A stretch of 64,000 bases of DNA from Gluconacetobacter dulcium (GCF_014174165.1 NZ_JABEQN010000008.1:62001-126000), one strand, 5' to 3'; positions 40,387 through 48,689 are shown, counted from the stretch's first letter. Numbers and translations are program-made. Notes: a model not told the origin generated them from the letters alone.

Positions 40387-41075
40387 GCAACTGCGCCATC
40401 AACTGGTTCCAGCTTATCGGCCCGGGCTCCAGCCTTCAGGCTGCTGCCGATCATCTGTCCCTTGCTCCTCCAGCAGAGGAATGCCACGCGTTCGAATTCG
40501 ATCTGCCGGGTTGGTACGATGGATCTGCGTGGCATGTCGCTGACGATCTTGCAACACGCTTCCCGGATCTTGCCGTGCGTTACGAGTTTCGGCCGGAATT
40601 CGACAATTTCGCCCTGCATGGTGTTGGTGCGTGGGAGGGCGGGGCGGCGCTCTATCGCGCACCGCTCGAAATAGTCGATAGCTGCTGCTATTCGACTCCC
40701 ACGACGCAGGGTGCACAGCATACAATCCCGTTGATGCGGCGCACCGAAGCGCTCACGCGAGCGGCTTGCCATTTCCCGCTCCAACACCACTTCGAAACAA
40801 TCAGAAGAATACCTGCCGGCTCGGATGGGTGGCGGGTTCTCGAAAGCTATCCGCCGCACCAGTTCAGCGCCATTCACCTTCCGGATGTCGGTGCGACGGG
40901 TGAGGTAGTGGTCCTCTACCCGGAGGCACGCCGTGCTATGCTGTTCCAAGGCGTGAACACAGTGGGCGCGTTCGAAGTGAACCGCGCCTTGCAGACGGAT
41001 GAGGTTCTGACGCTGACATGCTTGCCGGGGTGGGCCGTCGAGCAATGGACGTTTGCCAACGGAATAGCTGGTTGA
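40383..41075 (+). CDS. Hypothetical protein, 230 aa
   Basis: Coupled to the previous gene by ATGA overlap. The protein begins MSNCAINWFQLIGPGSSLQA and contains ATRFPDLAVRYEFRPEFDNF, a layout loosely like the DUF1281/YubB-type ferredoxin-fold proteins of plasmids (start 'NxxxN.l.l.G', then a Phe-rich core), but the match is weak. Soluble, with several Cys residues. It ends the operon; a long non-coding stretch follows. Confidence 0.55.
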   Translation: MSNCAINWFQLIGPGSSLQAAADHLSLAPPAEECHAFEFDLPGWYDGSAWHVADDLATRFPDLAVRYEFRPEFDNFALHGVGAWEGGAALYRAPLEIVDSCCYSTPTTQGAQHTIPLMRRTEALTRAACHFPLQHHFETIRRIPAGSDGWRVLESYPPHQFSAIHLPDVGATGEVVVLYPEARRAMLFQGVNTVGAFEVNRALQTDEVLTLTCLPGWAVEQWTFANGIAG

Positions 41076-41308
41076 TCCCGGATCGAGCCCGAATGTGCAG
41101 CGAAGGCCGCCGGTGCTGGCACACCGACGACCCTCTGTTTCCACCCCTGTCTTACCCAGAGGAAGAACGTAACCGTTCATAACAATTGTCGCTGTTATCG
41201 GCAATGTTTGGCAGTGATCGTGACGCTGCTCACACCTGAGACGCATGGGCGCCCCTTCGGGGTTCGCTCGCCCAGGCCCTCTAGGCGGTCGAGCCGCCAA
41301 GAGGGATC

Positions 41309-41428
41309 GAGCCCCCTGCGGGGTCTCGCCGCTTTCGCGCTAATGCTCTCCGCCGGGCCGTGGGCTGTGCTGCGTGTCGGCGGGGCGGGGGAGTAATGGG
41401 CGGCGAGGGGAGTGTGACGGCTCCTCGA
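41309..41428 (+). repeat. 120-bp intergenic element, copy 1
   Basis: Starts gagccccctgcggggtctcg and ends gacggctcctcga. A copy of exactly the same length lies at 46485-46604, sharing both ends and an internal gggcggcgaggggag block; the middle has diverged. Both copies lie upstream of genes that also share the leader element at 41875 and 46884. Confidence 0.65.
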
Positions 41429-41851
41429 CCCCCCTGACACGCCTGCGGCGCGTCAGGGGGGCACGCTCCGGGGATTACGCACCGCATCCAGCTCCAGTGT
41501 GACAACAGCCCGTGCGGTCTATCAACAGGGGAACGACCCTCGCCGCGCCTGGGCCACCCCGCGTTCATCGCAGGCCCTGCGGTCCCGCGCTGTCCGCAGG
41601 GCGACCGGCTTGCTCAGGCCGCTCCCCTGTTGACAGACCACCCGGCCCGTCGTCTTGCCGAAGGCAGGATGTGGCTCAGAAAAGCGCTCCATCCCCTACG
41701 CTCTCGTCACCGTCGCGGGCGCTCGCCGCCCCGCACCCCGGCAGCGATGTGGTCTAGTAAAGCAATCGGTTTCTTTCAGTATCGCAAGCAAGAAAAGCGG
41801 CACTAATGCAAATAAATTTCGCCATTATTGGCGGGTTTATGCCGTTTTCTC

Positions 41852-41881
41852 TTGCCGAAACTCGGCAATCTGTACTATTCT
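41852..41881 (+). promoter_or_regulatory. Sigma-70-like promoter of ssb2
   Basis: TTGCCG (41852-41857), an 18-bp spacer and TATTCT (41876-41881), 78 bp before the ssb2 start. Confidence 0.5.
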
Positions 41882-41909
41882 TTTCTTGTCGAGAGGGATT
41901 GGCCCTCGG
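41875..41909 (+). promoter_or_regulatory. Shared promoter/5'-leader element, copy 1 (ssb2)
   Basis: The run from ctattctttt through gtcgagagggattggccctcgg is repeated at 46884-46919 with a single T-length difference. It starts at the putative -10 and contains a small agggattggccct hairpin, so it may be an operator or the first part of the mRNA. Confidence 0.6.
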
Positions 41910-41959
41910 TAAGGCCAGAATAGCTGGTTCGGAAATACTGTAGCTGTGGAGTGTAGATA

Positions 41960-42433
41960 ATGGCCGGTTCCGTCAACAAAGTGATCCTCGTGGGCAACCT
42001 GGGCAAGGACCCCGAAATCCGCCACGCGCAGAGTGGTGCGAAGATCGTTTCCCTGACGCTGGCGACCAGCGACACCTGGAACGACAAGGCGTCCGGAGAG
42101 CGCCGCGAGAAGACGGAATGGCACCGCGTCGTCATCTACAACGAGCGCATCGCCGATGTCGCGGAACGCTTCCTCCGCAAGGGGCGCAAGGTCTATCTCG
42201 AGGGATCACTCCAGACCCGCAAGTGGACCGACCAGTCGGGCCAGGAACGCTACACAACCGAGGTGGTGGTCGACCGCTTCCGGGGTGACCTGGTGCTTCT
42301 GGACAGCAACCGCGGCGAGGGTGAGGACTTTGGGGGCGGGCAATCCGCGAGTGCCCCGGCGTCTCGTGGCAATGCTGGCCGTTCGCCGGCAACCGCAGGT
42401 CGGGCGGACGTCGATGACGAGGTCCCGTTCTAA
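41960..42433 (+). CDS. ssb: Single-stranded DNA-binding protein (second copy)
   Basis: A 157-residue SSB whose OB-fold is closely similar to the copy at 28223 (for example [14 protein letters not shown] and [14 protein letters not shown]), with a shorter Gly/Ala-rich linker and a proper C-terminal tip DVDDEVPF. The intact tip suggests this copy can recruit replication and repair partners. It lies behind a recognisable promoter and the shared leader element. A plasmid SSB in this position relative to oriT fits a leading-region role in protecting entering DNA and limiting SOS induction. Confidence 0.94.
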   Translation: MAGSVNKVILVGNLGKDPEIRHAQSGAKIVSLTLATSDTWNDKASGERREKTEWHRVVIYNERIADVAERFLRKGRKVYLEGSLQTRKWTDQSGQERYTTEVVVDRFRGDLVLLDSNRGEGEDFGGGQSASAPASRGNAGRSPATAGRADVDDEVPF

Positions 42434-42514
42434 ATCCTTCGGACGGACGGGCGGCCGCGCGCAAGAGTGGCCACCGCGCCTATCTCATTGAACAACCAAT
42501 ACGCCGGTGGCCCA

Positions 42515-42832
42515 ATGTTGCCTTCTCACCTTTTCGGAAATCGCCCAACGTCGGCCTCTCTCGCGCTGTTGCTTCATCTGCGCCGCGAGATGGAGCGGAT
42601 CGAGGCAGAGACAGTGGTCCCATTGGACCCGACCGATCTGGTCGACCATGCTTCCGTCGCAATCGCCAACGCTCGCCGATCTGGTCTCGACGCGGTCCAC
42701 AAGTATTATTGGCGGGAAGCAACGAAGGTTGTTCGCTCCCTTCTGCGGTCCAATGCCGGTCGCGCGGCTCTCGCGAGCGTCGGACTGGCCGGTGACACGC
42801 CGGCTCAGGTCCTCGCCTGTACATCTCGCTGA
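42515..42832 (+). CDS. Hypothetical protein, 105 aa
   Basis: I chose ATG 42515 (MLPSHLFGNRPTS); an upstream GTG at 42467 is possible. The protein is helical (SLALLLHLRREMERIEAETV, YYWREATKVVRSLLRSNAGR) with no recognised family. It follows ssb2 by about 80 bp and is immediately followed by another unknown gene. Confidence 0.55.
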   Translation: MLPSHLFGNRPTSASLALLLHLRREMERIEAETVVPLDPTDLVDHASVAIANARRSGLDAVHKYYWREATKVVRSLLRSNAGRAALASVGLAGDTPAQVLACTSR

Positions 42833-42847
42833 GTGAGGGCTGCTTCA

Positions 42848-43411
42848 ATGGGCAAGAACGAGACCGCGGCTCGTAACCTCCTGGACGCCGCGTATAGCAC
42901 GATAAACGCGGACTCTGGACACGCCATGGATGCGGAGGCGTTGTTTGCCAGCCTCTTCTTTGAACTTGGACCTGAAGCGTTAACGCCCCAGGCCCTCGAT
43001 CGCCTTGGCCGCCTCTATCTCGAATATTGCGCAAACTTCGGCGTCAGCCCGGTTATGAGCGACGCAAAGCCAGATGTGGGAACCGGCGGCGACCTGCCGG
43101 CGACGCCGTTGTCGCCGGTCAGCGTCATGATGCCGCTTGAGGTGCCCGACACGACGCGCCACTTGGGAGCGAGCGATGCGCAGGGCCGCGCATCCGTGAG
43201 CGCGTTGTGGTCGAGGATACGCGATCTGGTCGCAGACGCCGTCCGCGACGCCACTATGCAGGCTGACGGGGCTGCCGAAGCGCATGCCCATTATCGAGAG
43301 CGGTTCACCCGCTTCGAGGCCGGCGTGACTTGGGGGAAGGCGTTTATCGGGCGGTTCAGGGAGCCGTGCAGATCGGCGGTTCAGGCTCGCTCGGTTGGAA
43401 AGCAGCCTTGA
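42848..43411 (+). CDS. Hypothetical protein, 187 aa
   Basis: ATG 42848 follows gtgagggctgcttca. The protein has a helical N-terminus (AARNLLDAAYSTINADSGHA), a Pro/Thr-rich linker around residue 90, and a second helical region with LVADAVRDATMQADGAAEAH. Not recognised. The gene ends 60 bp before the RelB-type antitoxin, whose promoter overlaps its final codon region. Confidence 0.55.
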   Translation: MGKNETAARNLLDAAYSTINADSGHAMDAEALFASLFFELGPEALTPQALDRLGRLYLEYCANFGVSPVMSDAKPDVGTGGDLPATPLSPVSVMMPLEVPDTTRHLGASDAQGRASVSALWSRIRDLVADAVRDATMQADGAAEAHAHYRERFTRFEAGVTWGKAFIGRFREPCRSAVQARSVGKQP

Positions 43412-43436
43412 AGATACCTGTTCAGAGACCTATTAT
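43408..43436 (+). promoter_or_regulatory. Promoter of the RelBE-type module
   Basis: TTGAAG (43408-43413), a 17-bp spacer and TATTAT (43431-43436), 34 bp before the antitoxin start; an AT-rich stretch follows that could hold the antitoxin operator. Confidence 0.6.
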
Positions 43437-43469
43437 TAGACCTGTAAACCGATCATATCAGAGGCGCAG

Positions 43470-43718
43470 ATGGTATATCCGATCCTTGCAGAGGTTGCGG
43501 CCAGTGTGTCCGAACTCAAAAGGAACCCAATGGCGACGGTCGCCGCTGGGGACGGCGCTCCGGTCGCGATCCTCAATCGCAATGAGCCAGCTTTCTACTG
43601 CGTGCCGGCGTCGGTCTATGCCAGCATGGTCGAGCGCCTTGAAGACGCCGAACTCAATGCAATTGCGGATGCTCGCCAGGGCGAGCCCGTGATCCCGGTC
43701 GTGCTCGATGAGCTATAA
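43470..43718 (+). CDS. RelB/Phd-type antitoxin
   Basis: An 82-residue protein with the Phd/RelB pattern: SVSELKRNPMATVAAGDGAP, VAILNRNEPAFYCVPASVYA, then an acidic C-terminal toxin-binding tail. It should bind and neutralise the downstream toxin and repress their promoter. The toxin start lies 11 bases inside its 3' end. Confidence 0.8.
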   Translation: MVYPILAEVAASVSELKRNPMATVAAGDGAPVAILNRNEPAFYCVPASVYASMVERLEDAELNAIADARQGEPVIPVVLDEL

Positions 43719-43995
43719 GCTCGCCTTTCTCGATTCCGCTCTCAAGGAATGGGGCAAACTGGACGGGACCACGCGCGGAGCCTTCAAGAAAAAGCTCGCC
43801 GAGCGTTGCGAAGTGCCCCGCGTCCCGTCAGCACAGCTCTCAGGCAGCCGCGACAGGTACAAGATCAAGCTCAGAGGCGTTGGGTACAGGCTCGTTTATG
43901 AGGTCCGCGATACGGAAATCGTGATCGTCGTCATTGCCATCGGACGACGCGACCGCAACGAAGTCTACAAGACCGCAGGGCGGAGAGCGGACTGA
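43708..43995 (+). CDS. relE: RelE-type toxin
   Basis: A 95-residue RelE/ParE superfamily protein (YKLAFLDSALKEWGKLDGTT, SGSRDRYKIKLRGVGYRLVY, VIVVIAIGRRDRNEVYK). The C-terminal RRDRNEVY fits RelE mRNA interferases that cut ribosome-bound mRNA. With the overlapping antitoxin it forms a plasmid addiction module. Confidence 0.85.
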   Translation: MSYKLAFLDSALKEWGKLDGTTRGAFKKKLAERCEVPRVPSAQLSGSRDRYKIKLRGVGYRLVYEVRDTEIVIVVIAIGRRDRNEVYKTAGRRAD

Positions 43996-44140
43996 TGCAA
44001 GCGCCCATGGTGGGACCGTATGTGAGTTCCGTCCTGACAGGTGACGCGCGGAGGGTCTTGTCCAATAGTAAAGGTCGTGTCTAACGGGATCGAACTCTAC
44101 ACTAAATGCAAATTATCTCGGTGATGTTCTCGCATAGATA

Positions 44141-44170
44141 TTGACTATTATTGGATTTCTGTACTACAAT
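44141..44170 (+). promoter_or_regulatory. Strong sigma-70-like promoter of the VWA operon
   Basis: TTGACT (44141-44146), 18-bp spacer and TACAAT (44165-44170) in an AT-rich stretch, 70 bp before the ATG at 44240. It is one of the best consensus matches in the window. Confidence 0.7.
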
Positions 44171-44239
44171 TACAACATTCGCAGAGAATGTAGGCGAAAC
44201 GGGCGCCTCGCCGTTCATCAGGGGCAGGAACCATAGCAT

Positions 44240-45034
44240 ATGGACCTCGGACTCAGCACGCTGACCGATGACCAGCTCGTCGAGCTGGTGCGCGCCATTT
44301 CGGCCGAGATGGCCCAGCGAAATCCGGCTGTCCTCGACGCCGCCAAGCGAGCGATGATGGACGTTGTGGCCCAGGCCACGCAGAGCCAGGACATGACCTG
44401 GTCGATCAAAAAATGGCTCGGAAAGATGGTGGTCGACCATCTCGGCGAGGGCTGGAAACTCAACGTCTGGAATGCACGCGATCGGGACGAAACCCGGGTT
44501 TATCTCGAGCACGCGGGTACCGACCGGCGTGGGCGCGACGCCATGAAATATTGTTATTACGTCACTGGCGGTGAAAAATTCCCGCCCGGCTCGCTGTCCC
44601 TGGTCAATGGCAGCAACAACAGGACCGCTGACAACACCATCGTCAAGATTGTCGCCAAAAGCGCATTCGCGCGCTTTCCCACAGGCGTCACCATCGAGTG
44701 CGACCGGGCCGCACAGACAGATTACGCTACACCCCCAGAGCCGGTTGAACTCACCGAATATGTCGAGAAACTTGCCATCCGGGCACACTACAAGTCGGAG
44801 CGCGATGCTGAGCGGGAGCGGATCTGGGCCGCGGAACTGGAATCCGTGCGTGCCGAAATCGCTGCGCTTGCAGCGCAGCGGGGCCGGCGCATATGGGGCC
44901 CGTATCCGACCGTCAACGACCTCGGGACAACTGACCCGGATTACGCGCGCCTCAAGCAGGATAATGACGCCGCGACCGAGCGGGCGCGCGCCAGGCTGGA
45001 AGCGTGGGATGCCGAACACCCGGAGCCAAACTGA
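44240..45034 (+). CDS. Hypothetical protein, 264 aa, first gene of the VWA operon
   Basis: ATG 44240 follows aggggcaggaacc. The N-terminus is helical (LTDDQLVELVRAISAEMAQR), the centre is beta-rich and aromatic (RDAMKYCYYVTGGEKFPPGS), and the C-terminal 60 residues form a Glu/Arg-rich coiled-coil-like helix. Not a family I recognise. It is coupled to the VWA gene (TGATG overlap), implying joint function. Confidence 0.6.
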   Translation: MDLGLSTLTDDQLVELVRAISAEMAQRNPAVLDAAKRAMMDVVAQATQSQDMTWSIKKWLGKMVVDHLGEGWKLNVWNARDRDETRVYLEHAGTDRRGRDAMKYCYYVTGGEKFPPGSLSLVNGSNNRTADNTIVKIVAKSAFARFPTGVTIECDRAAQTDYATPPEPVELTEYVEKLAIRAHYKSERDAERERIWAAELESVRAEIAALAAQRGRRIWGPYPTVNDLGTTDPDYARLKQDNDAATERARARLEAWDAEHPEPN

Positions 45035-45636
45035 TGAATAATCCGAAGGGCAGGGGCGCATTGGCGTCCCCTCTCGCCGCCTTGGTGGCCCGTGCCGCGG
45101 CCAGTCTCCCGACCGAGACTGGCGCGACCGCAGCCGCCGGCGCCCAGCGACAAAATGGCGGATTTACCGTAATTCTTGCCGACGTTTCGTCATCAATGGC
45201 GGAATACGCCGGCGCGCGCCGTAAATGCGACATTCTGGACGATGCCATCGCTCCGGCCGTCAGGGACGGGGCCCACGTCGTCGCTTTCGGGAGTTACGTC
45301 AAGGACCTGCCAGCAGGGGCGCGCCTCCCTCCGCCGGCAGGAAGCACGGCGCTGCATCTCGCTCTGCGTCACGTCGAGGCCACGCGTCCGCGCCGCCTGG
45401 TCGTCGTCAGTGACGGAAGACCCGACGACCCCGCCGCCGCCCTGCGGGCGGCCGATCGGCTCGGATATGTGCGCATCGACGTGATCTACTGTGGACCCGA
45501 TCACGATGGCGAAGCGCTGCGATTCATGCAGCGCCTCGCGCGGGGCGGCGGCGCCGCCTCTGCTCACGATATGGCACGCGAGCCCCAGAGGCTTGCCAAC
45601 ACCCTCAAACGCCTCGCCGGGCCTGCCGGAAATTGA
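45034..45636 (+). CDS. von Willebrand factor A domain protein
   Basis: The 200-residue protein is mostly one VWA domain with an intact MIDAS: FTVILADVSSSM (D50, S52, S54), a central Thr (PAGSTALHLAL) and LVVVSDGRPDD. VWA domains bind partner proteins through a metal ion. Short plasmid-borne VWA proteins often sit with MoxR-like ATPases, but none is visible here. The operon 44240-46396 (four overlapping genes) has its own strong promoter. Confidence 0.8.
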   Translation: MNNPKGRGALASPLAALVARAAASLPTETGATAAAGAQRQNGGFTVILADVSSSMAEYAGARRKCDILDDAIAPAVRDGAHVVAFGSYVKDLPAGARLPPPAGSTALHLALRHVEATRPRRLVVVSDGRPDDPAAALRAADRLGYVRIDVIYCGPDHDGEALRFMQRLARGGGAASAHDMAREPQRLANTLKRLAGPAGN

Positions 45637-45905
45637 CGAATCACCCCAACCGCCGCCCAGGTGCGGAACAGGCGAACAGGCATCTCCTGCGCAGGACATA
45701 TCTCGCATTCTGCATCGGGGCGGGCCTTCAGCCCGCAGACGTCGAACGCCTGCTCCTCGCTCGCGGCCATGCCATGACCACCAACCGGCTGCGCGCTCTC
45801 GGCCGGCAAGCCGACCCTGGCGCGGTTATCACAGCCACGGAGTTCTACGATCTAGTCTCCGAATGGGCACAAGAGCAGGCCGCGAAGCGAGGGGACCAAA
45901 AATGA
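45633..45905 (+). CDS. Hypothetical protein, 90 aa
   Basis: A TTG start at 45633 overlaps the VWA stop (TTGA). The protein is helical and Arg-rich (RHLLRRTYLAFCIGAGLQPA, DVERLLLARGHAMTTNRLRA), with a helical pattern resembling the small DUF1456-type DNA-binding module, but the similarity is weak. Coupled to the next gene by ATGA. Confidence 0.55.
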   Translation: MTNHPNRRPGAEQANRHLLRRTYLAFCIGAGLQPADVERLLLARGHAMTTNRLRALGRQADPGAVITATEFYDLVSEWAQEQAAKRGDQK

Positions 45906-46396
45906 CGAAACTCACCCATCTTACCCTGAACACCGGCCATCTCACCCGCACATCCCGCGAAGATGTCGACCAGGCCGTCGTCGATGCGCTCCTCCCGATC
46001 GTCGACGCGGACGGTGGACCGATACCAGGTATCCCCGGCTGGTATCTCGACTTCATGCGTCCCCTCAACCCGGACCGGTCCGCACCGGTCAATGGTGCGG
46101 CCTTCTTCCAGGTTGCCGACCAGCCAGGGCGCAGCCCCCTTCCTGCCGTCCTCGCTGTGGCCTGCTGGCAGGAAAACATGGCGCCCGCAGCCTGGAAGCA
46201 GATCATCCAGGGCTATACCGCCCTCGAGCCGGCACTCCGATCCGCCGGCATCTGGCGCGCTCCGCCTCCCGCACACCCACGCCATACTCCCTGGCTCGTG
46301 GTCGCCCTCACACCGTTCATCGCCCTCGCAGACGCCGAAAACACCAAGGCTTTCGGTGATCTCGAGCGCGCTGTCGCCTGGGCCCTCACCCTCTGA
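45902..46396 (+). CDS. Hypothetical protein, 164 aa
   Basis: Last gene of the VWA operon, starting in an ATGA overlap at 45902. It is a soluble, Pro- and aromatic-rich alpha/beta protein (MTKLTHLTLNTGHLTRTSRE, GIPGWYLDFMRPLNPDR). No recognised family; the N-terminal residues resemble those of plasmid proteins annotated only as hypothetical. Confidence 0.55.
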   Translation: MTKLTHLTLNTGHLTRTSREDVDQAVVDALLPIVDADGGPIPGIPGWYLDFMRPLNPDRSAPVNGAAFFQVADQPGRSPLPAVLAVACWQENMAPAAWKQIIQGYTALEPALRSAGIWRAPPPAHPRHTPWLVVALTPFIALADAENTKAFGDLERAVAWALTL

Positions 46397-46484
46397 TCTG
46401 TCCACCCGGCCCCCTCATCGGCCGGCCGGCGATCGGGCGTTCCCCTGCGCTTCGCTCCGGGTCGCGTGACCCGGGCTCCGCCCC

Positions 46485-46604
46485 GAGCCCCCTGCGGGGT
46501 CTCGGCCATTCGGCGGATCCCGCTAACGCGCTGCGTGGGCGGCGCCGCGTGGCAAGCATGCCGGCAGAGTAAAGGGCGGCGAGGGGAGGAAGACGGCTCC
46601 TCGA
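46485..46604 (+). repeat. 120-bp intergenic element, copy 2
   Basis: Same length and same ends as 41309-41428 (gagccccctgcggggtctcg at the start, gacggctcctcga at the end). It is part of a 587-bp non-coding stretch (46397-46983) that also carries a GC-rich inverted repeat near 46655-46705 and then an AT-rich promoter region. Confidence 0.65.
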
Positions 46605-46883
46605 AGCCGCCCGTGAGCAGCACACCGTTGTTCGGCAGAGCCATGTCCGGCGTGGACGCGCTTCGCGCGGCCTACGGCTGCGGCGTGCTACGCCGCATCC
46701 ACGCTGTGAGCGTATTGTGCAGTGCTATACTGCCTGCTTAAGAAGCATAGAAACCTGAAAGGTCATGTATCCGTCAATGTTATAATCCTGTTGTGCGATG
46801 AATATTTATATTGGCATGAGTATGGTACATGCCTTAACGGCTAGCTATGCAATATTACTTATATTCATTCGGCCGGAATGCAG

Positions 46884-46919
46884 CTATTCTTTTTCTTGTC
46901 GAGAGGGATTGGCCCTCGG
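46884..46919 (+). promoter_or_regulatory. Shared promoter/5'-leader element, copy 2
   Basis: Repeats 41875-41909 (ctattct then cttgtcgagagggattgg then ccctcgg). It lies 65 bp before the ATG at 46984, much as the first copy lies about 50 bp before ssb2, suggesting co-regulation. Confidence 0.6.
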
Positions 46920-46983
46920 GACCAACGCCCCGGACGGTGCTGGAACACCAGTCCGGGACTTCGCCAGAATGAAGGATGAGTTC

Positions 46984-47658
46984 ATGTCCGACGCAGCCAA
47001 CGCTATGAACCAAGCCATGACCGCCGCGCAAGAGAAGAAGGGCACGCGCAAGGTCGCGCCGCAGGCCCGCAAGGCCGCCGCCGCCCGCCAGCGCACGCAG
47101 GCCCTTTCCGCTCCGACGCTGGCCGATATCCAGCGCCTCGTGCCCTCCGACGACCAGATGACCAGAATCGTCAATGCGTTCGGCGTGGAGAGCGGTGACG
47201 TGGACGAGCTGACCGGCGCGGGCTCGAACCTGATCCGGGACCAGTATGCGCTCCTGTCGCCCGTGCTCGTCTCCACCATCCGGGGGGAGGCGAATTATCA
47301 GGGCCTCAAGCTCCATCTCGATCGCGTCGTGGATGGTCTGATCCGCTCGGCCTACGGCGCCGCCAATTTCTACGAAAACCGCCGCATGATCGCCAAGGAC
47401 GCCGCCGATAGCTGGGCTAACCAGCACCGCGACGAAGACCGCATGGGCGTGGACGGCGGCGAAAACCGCGTCGCCGGGCTCCGGCGCATCGCGGCCGAGA
47501 ACGGCGCCAAGGCATATGCGCTGGCCGCTCTCGCCGCCGGTGCCTGCGCTGCATACGCCGAACTCATGGGCGCGGAGTGGAAACCCTACCAGCGCGACGA
47601 CGGCCGCACCCTCGACCAGAAAGTCGCCGCCGCTCAGGCCGAAGCCCTCGGCTTCTGA
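46984..47658 (+). CDS. Hypothetical protein, 224 aa
   Basis: ATG 46984 follows gaatgaaggatgagttc. A lysine/alanine-rich N-terminal 45 residues precede a helical, acidic main part (APTLADIQRLVPSDDQMTRI; AYALAALAAGACAAYAELMG). Overall it looks like a helical, possibly DNA-associated protein. It shares its upstream elements with ssb2 and is therefore likely to be expressed with it. Family unknown. Confidence 0.6.
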   Translation: MSDAANAMNQAMTAAQEKKGTRKVAPQARKAAAARQRTQALSAPTLADIQRLVPSDDQMTRIVNAFGVESGDVDELTGAGSNLIRDQYALLSPVLVSTIRGEANYQGLKLHLDRVVDGLIRSAYGAANFYENRRMIAKDAADSWANQHRDEDRMGVDGGENRVAGLRRIAAENGAKAYALAALAAGACAAYAELMGAEWKPYQRDDGRTLDQKVAAAQAEALGF

Positions 47659-47697
47659 CCACCACGCCGGGCCGCCCACCGCGGCCCGGCATCCGTC

Positions 47698-47985
47698 ATG
47701 GAGATTTCCTTGCGACCAGTTCTGCGCCGCATCTTGCGCTCACTTCTGCCGCCGCCCCAAGTGCCGAAGCACAAGGAAGACCGGTTCAAGGCTCTTGCTG
47801 GGGTGCTCCAGACAATCGCTCTCAGCACATGGGGCCTTGGTCTCGTCTCTCCCCTTATCGCAGGAGCCGGTACCATCACCCCCCGCAAGGTCGTGGTGGC
47901 CCTTGTACTCGGGGTCGCGTTCGAACTCGCATCTTTGACACTGCTCGCCTACGTCCCATATGATGATGCAAGTAAGGGAGGCTAG
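47698..47985 (+). CDS. Membrane protein, 95 aa, first gene of a duplicated module
   Basis: ATG 47698 (MEISLRPVLRRILRSLLPPP) begins a basic N-terminus followed by two hydrophobic segments: TIALSTWGLGLVSPLIAGAG and KVVVALVLGVAFELASLTLL, ending AYVPYDDASKGG. It is followed after three bases by a 41-aa hydrophobic peptide gene. A remnant of its 3' end (LLAYVPYD) precedes the second 41-aa gene. Function unknown; the two-peptide arrangement recalls small membrane toxins but nothing proves that. Confidence 0.6.
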   Translation: MEISLRPVLRRILRSLLPPPQVPKHKEDRFKALAGVLQTIALSTWGLGLVSPLIAGAGTITPRKVVVALVLGVAFELASLTLLAYVPYDDASKGG

Positions 47986-47988
47986 ACC

Positions 47989-48114
47989 ATGGACACCATG
48001 ACTCAGGGATTCCTTTATATCCTCATTCCGGCAGCCGTGCTGACGGTTTGTCTCGGTCTCGCAATCGGCCCTCTTGCGGATCGCCTTGCGAAGTATCGCA
48101 AGGCGCTGCGATAG
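47989..48114 (+). CDS. Small membrane protein, 41 aa (copy 1)
   Basis: ATG 47989 after gggaggctagacc. Sequence MDTMTQGFLYILIPAAVLTV then CLGLAIGPLADRLAKYRKAL: one hydrophobic helix and a basic amphipathic tail. A second copy at 48536 shares the pattern LGPIANRLSQLREALR, so both are under selection at the protein level. A terminator follows within 30 bp. Confidence 0.65.
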   Translation: MDTMTQGFLYILIPAAVLTVCLGLAIGPLADRLAKYRKALR

Positions 48115-48140
48115 GCGCGTAAGACAATTCCAAAATGTAG

Positions 48141-48166
48141 GGCGGCCGACGGCCGCCTTTTTTATT
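48141..48166 (+). terminator. Rho-independent terminator
   Basis: Stem ggcggcc/ggccgcc with a 3-nt loop and six T, after the first 41-aa gene. Confidence 0.85.
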
Positions 48167-48229
48167 TTCTGACCGTCAATTGACGAGCCGTCGTACGCTC
48201 GACCGCGACACCGTTCTTTCCACGGGCCG

Positions 48230-48359
48230 CGTTGCCCCCGTTTACCACATATCCACCGGCCGCGATCCTGACTCTTGGCGGTCGATCGCGGCCGGTGGAT
48301 ATGCTCCGGCGCCCCTGCGGGGCGCCTCCGGCCCTTCGGGCTGGAAAACGGGGACAACG
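48230..48359 (+). repeat. 130-bp nested hairpin element, copy 1
   Basis: Outer arms cgttgcccccgttt and aaacggggacaacg enclose a perfect 19-bp stem (48249-48267 with 48284-48302, atatccaccggccgcgatc) and two small hairpins. It is nearly identical to 48777-48906, which has exactly the same length. Non-coding. Confidence 0.75.
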
Positions 48360-48484
48360 CTGAGGGCGGCGGCGCGGGCCACAATCAACCGCCCATCATC
48401 TCCCGGATGCTGCCCAGTCCGGAACTTGCCGGACTGGAAGGCTTTGGCGTAGGCATCCGTCGCAGCCGTTCCCCAATTGGCTTT

Positions 48485-48525
48485 TCTCGCTCTGCTCGCA
48501 TATGTCCCGTACGACTCTCAAAAGA
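48485..48525 (+). pseudogene. Remnant of the 95-aa membrane protein gene
   Basis: The short stretch encodes LLAYVPYD, matching the C-terminus of the product of 47698-47985, directly before the second 41-aa gene at the same relative position. The upstream part of the gene is absent, so the duplication carried or kept only the 3' end. An inverted repeat (ccagtccgg/ccggactgg, 48416-48439) lies just upstream. Confidence 0.5.
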
Positions 48526-48535
48526 GGACTGACAC

Positions 48536-48661
48536 ATGGACGGTTTTTTGCGCGCGATCGTGCTTGTCGCTCTGCCGTTCTGCGTCGCAGTCGGACTCTT
48601 CGCCCTCGCTCTGGGGCCAATTGCCAACCGGCTTTCCCAGTTACGTGAGGCGCTGCGATAG
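48536..48661 (+). CDS. Small membrane protein, 41 aa (copy 2)
   Basis: ATG 48536 follows aaaagaggactgacac. MDGFLRAIVLVALPFCVAVG then LFALALGPIANRLSQLREAL: a hydrophobic helix and basic tail matching copy 1 in length and pattern, though diverged in sequence. It is followed by its own terminator and 130-bp hairpin. Confidence 0.65.
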   Translation: MDGFLRAIVLVALPFCVAVGLFALALGPIANRLSQLREALR

Positions 48662-48689
48662 CAACACAACCGCCGCTTTCCGGCGAGAG

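Larger units (their letters stand above)
41076..41959. other. 884-bp intergenic region rich in inverted repeats
   Basis: No plausible gene. It contains the 120-bp element at 41309-41428, a hairpin at about 41431-41458 (cccccctgac...gtcagggggg), a long-range inverted repeat with 18-bp imperfect arms at 41516-41533 and 41622-41639 (ggtctatcaacagggg) and, near its end, the promoter/leader of ssb2. Confidence 0.6.

Noticed and set aside
41076-41959. Open frames of 60-110 codons in the long intergenic regions at 41.1-41.9 and 46.4-47.0 kb
   Set aside because: They overlap inverted repeats, lack ribosome sites and show Arg/Pro/Gly-rich sequence typical of chance frames in GC-rich DNA.
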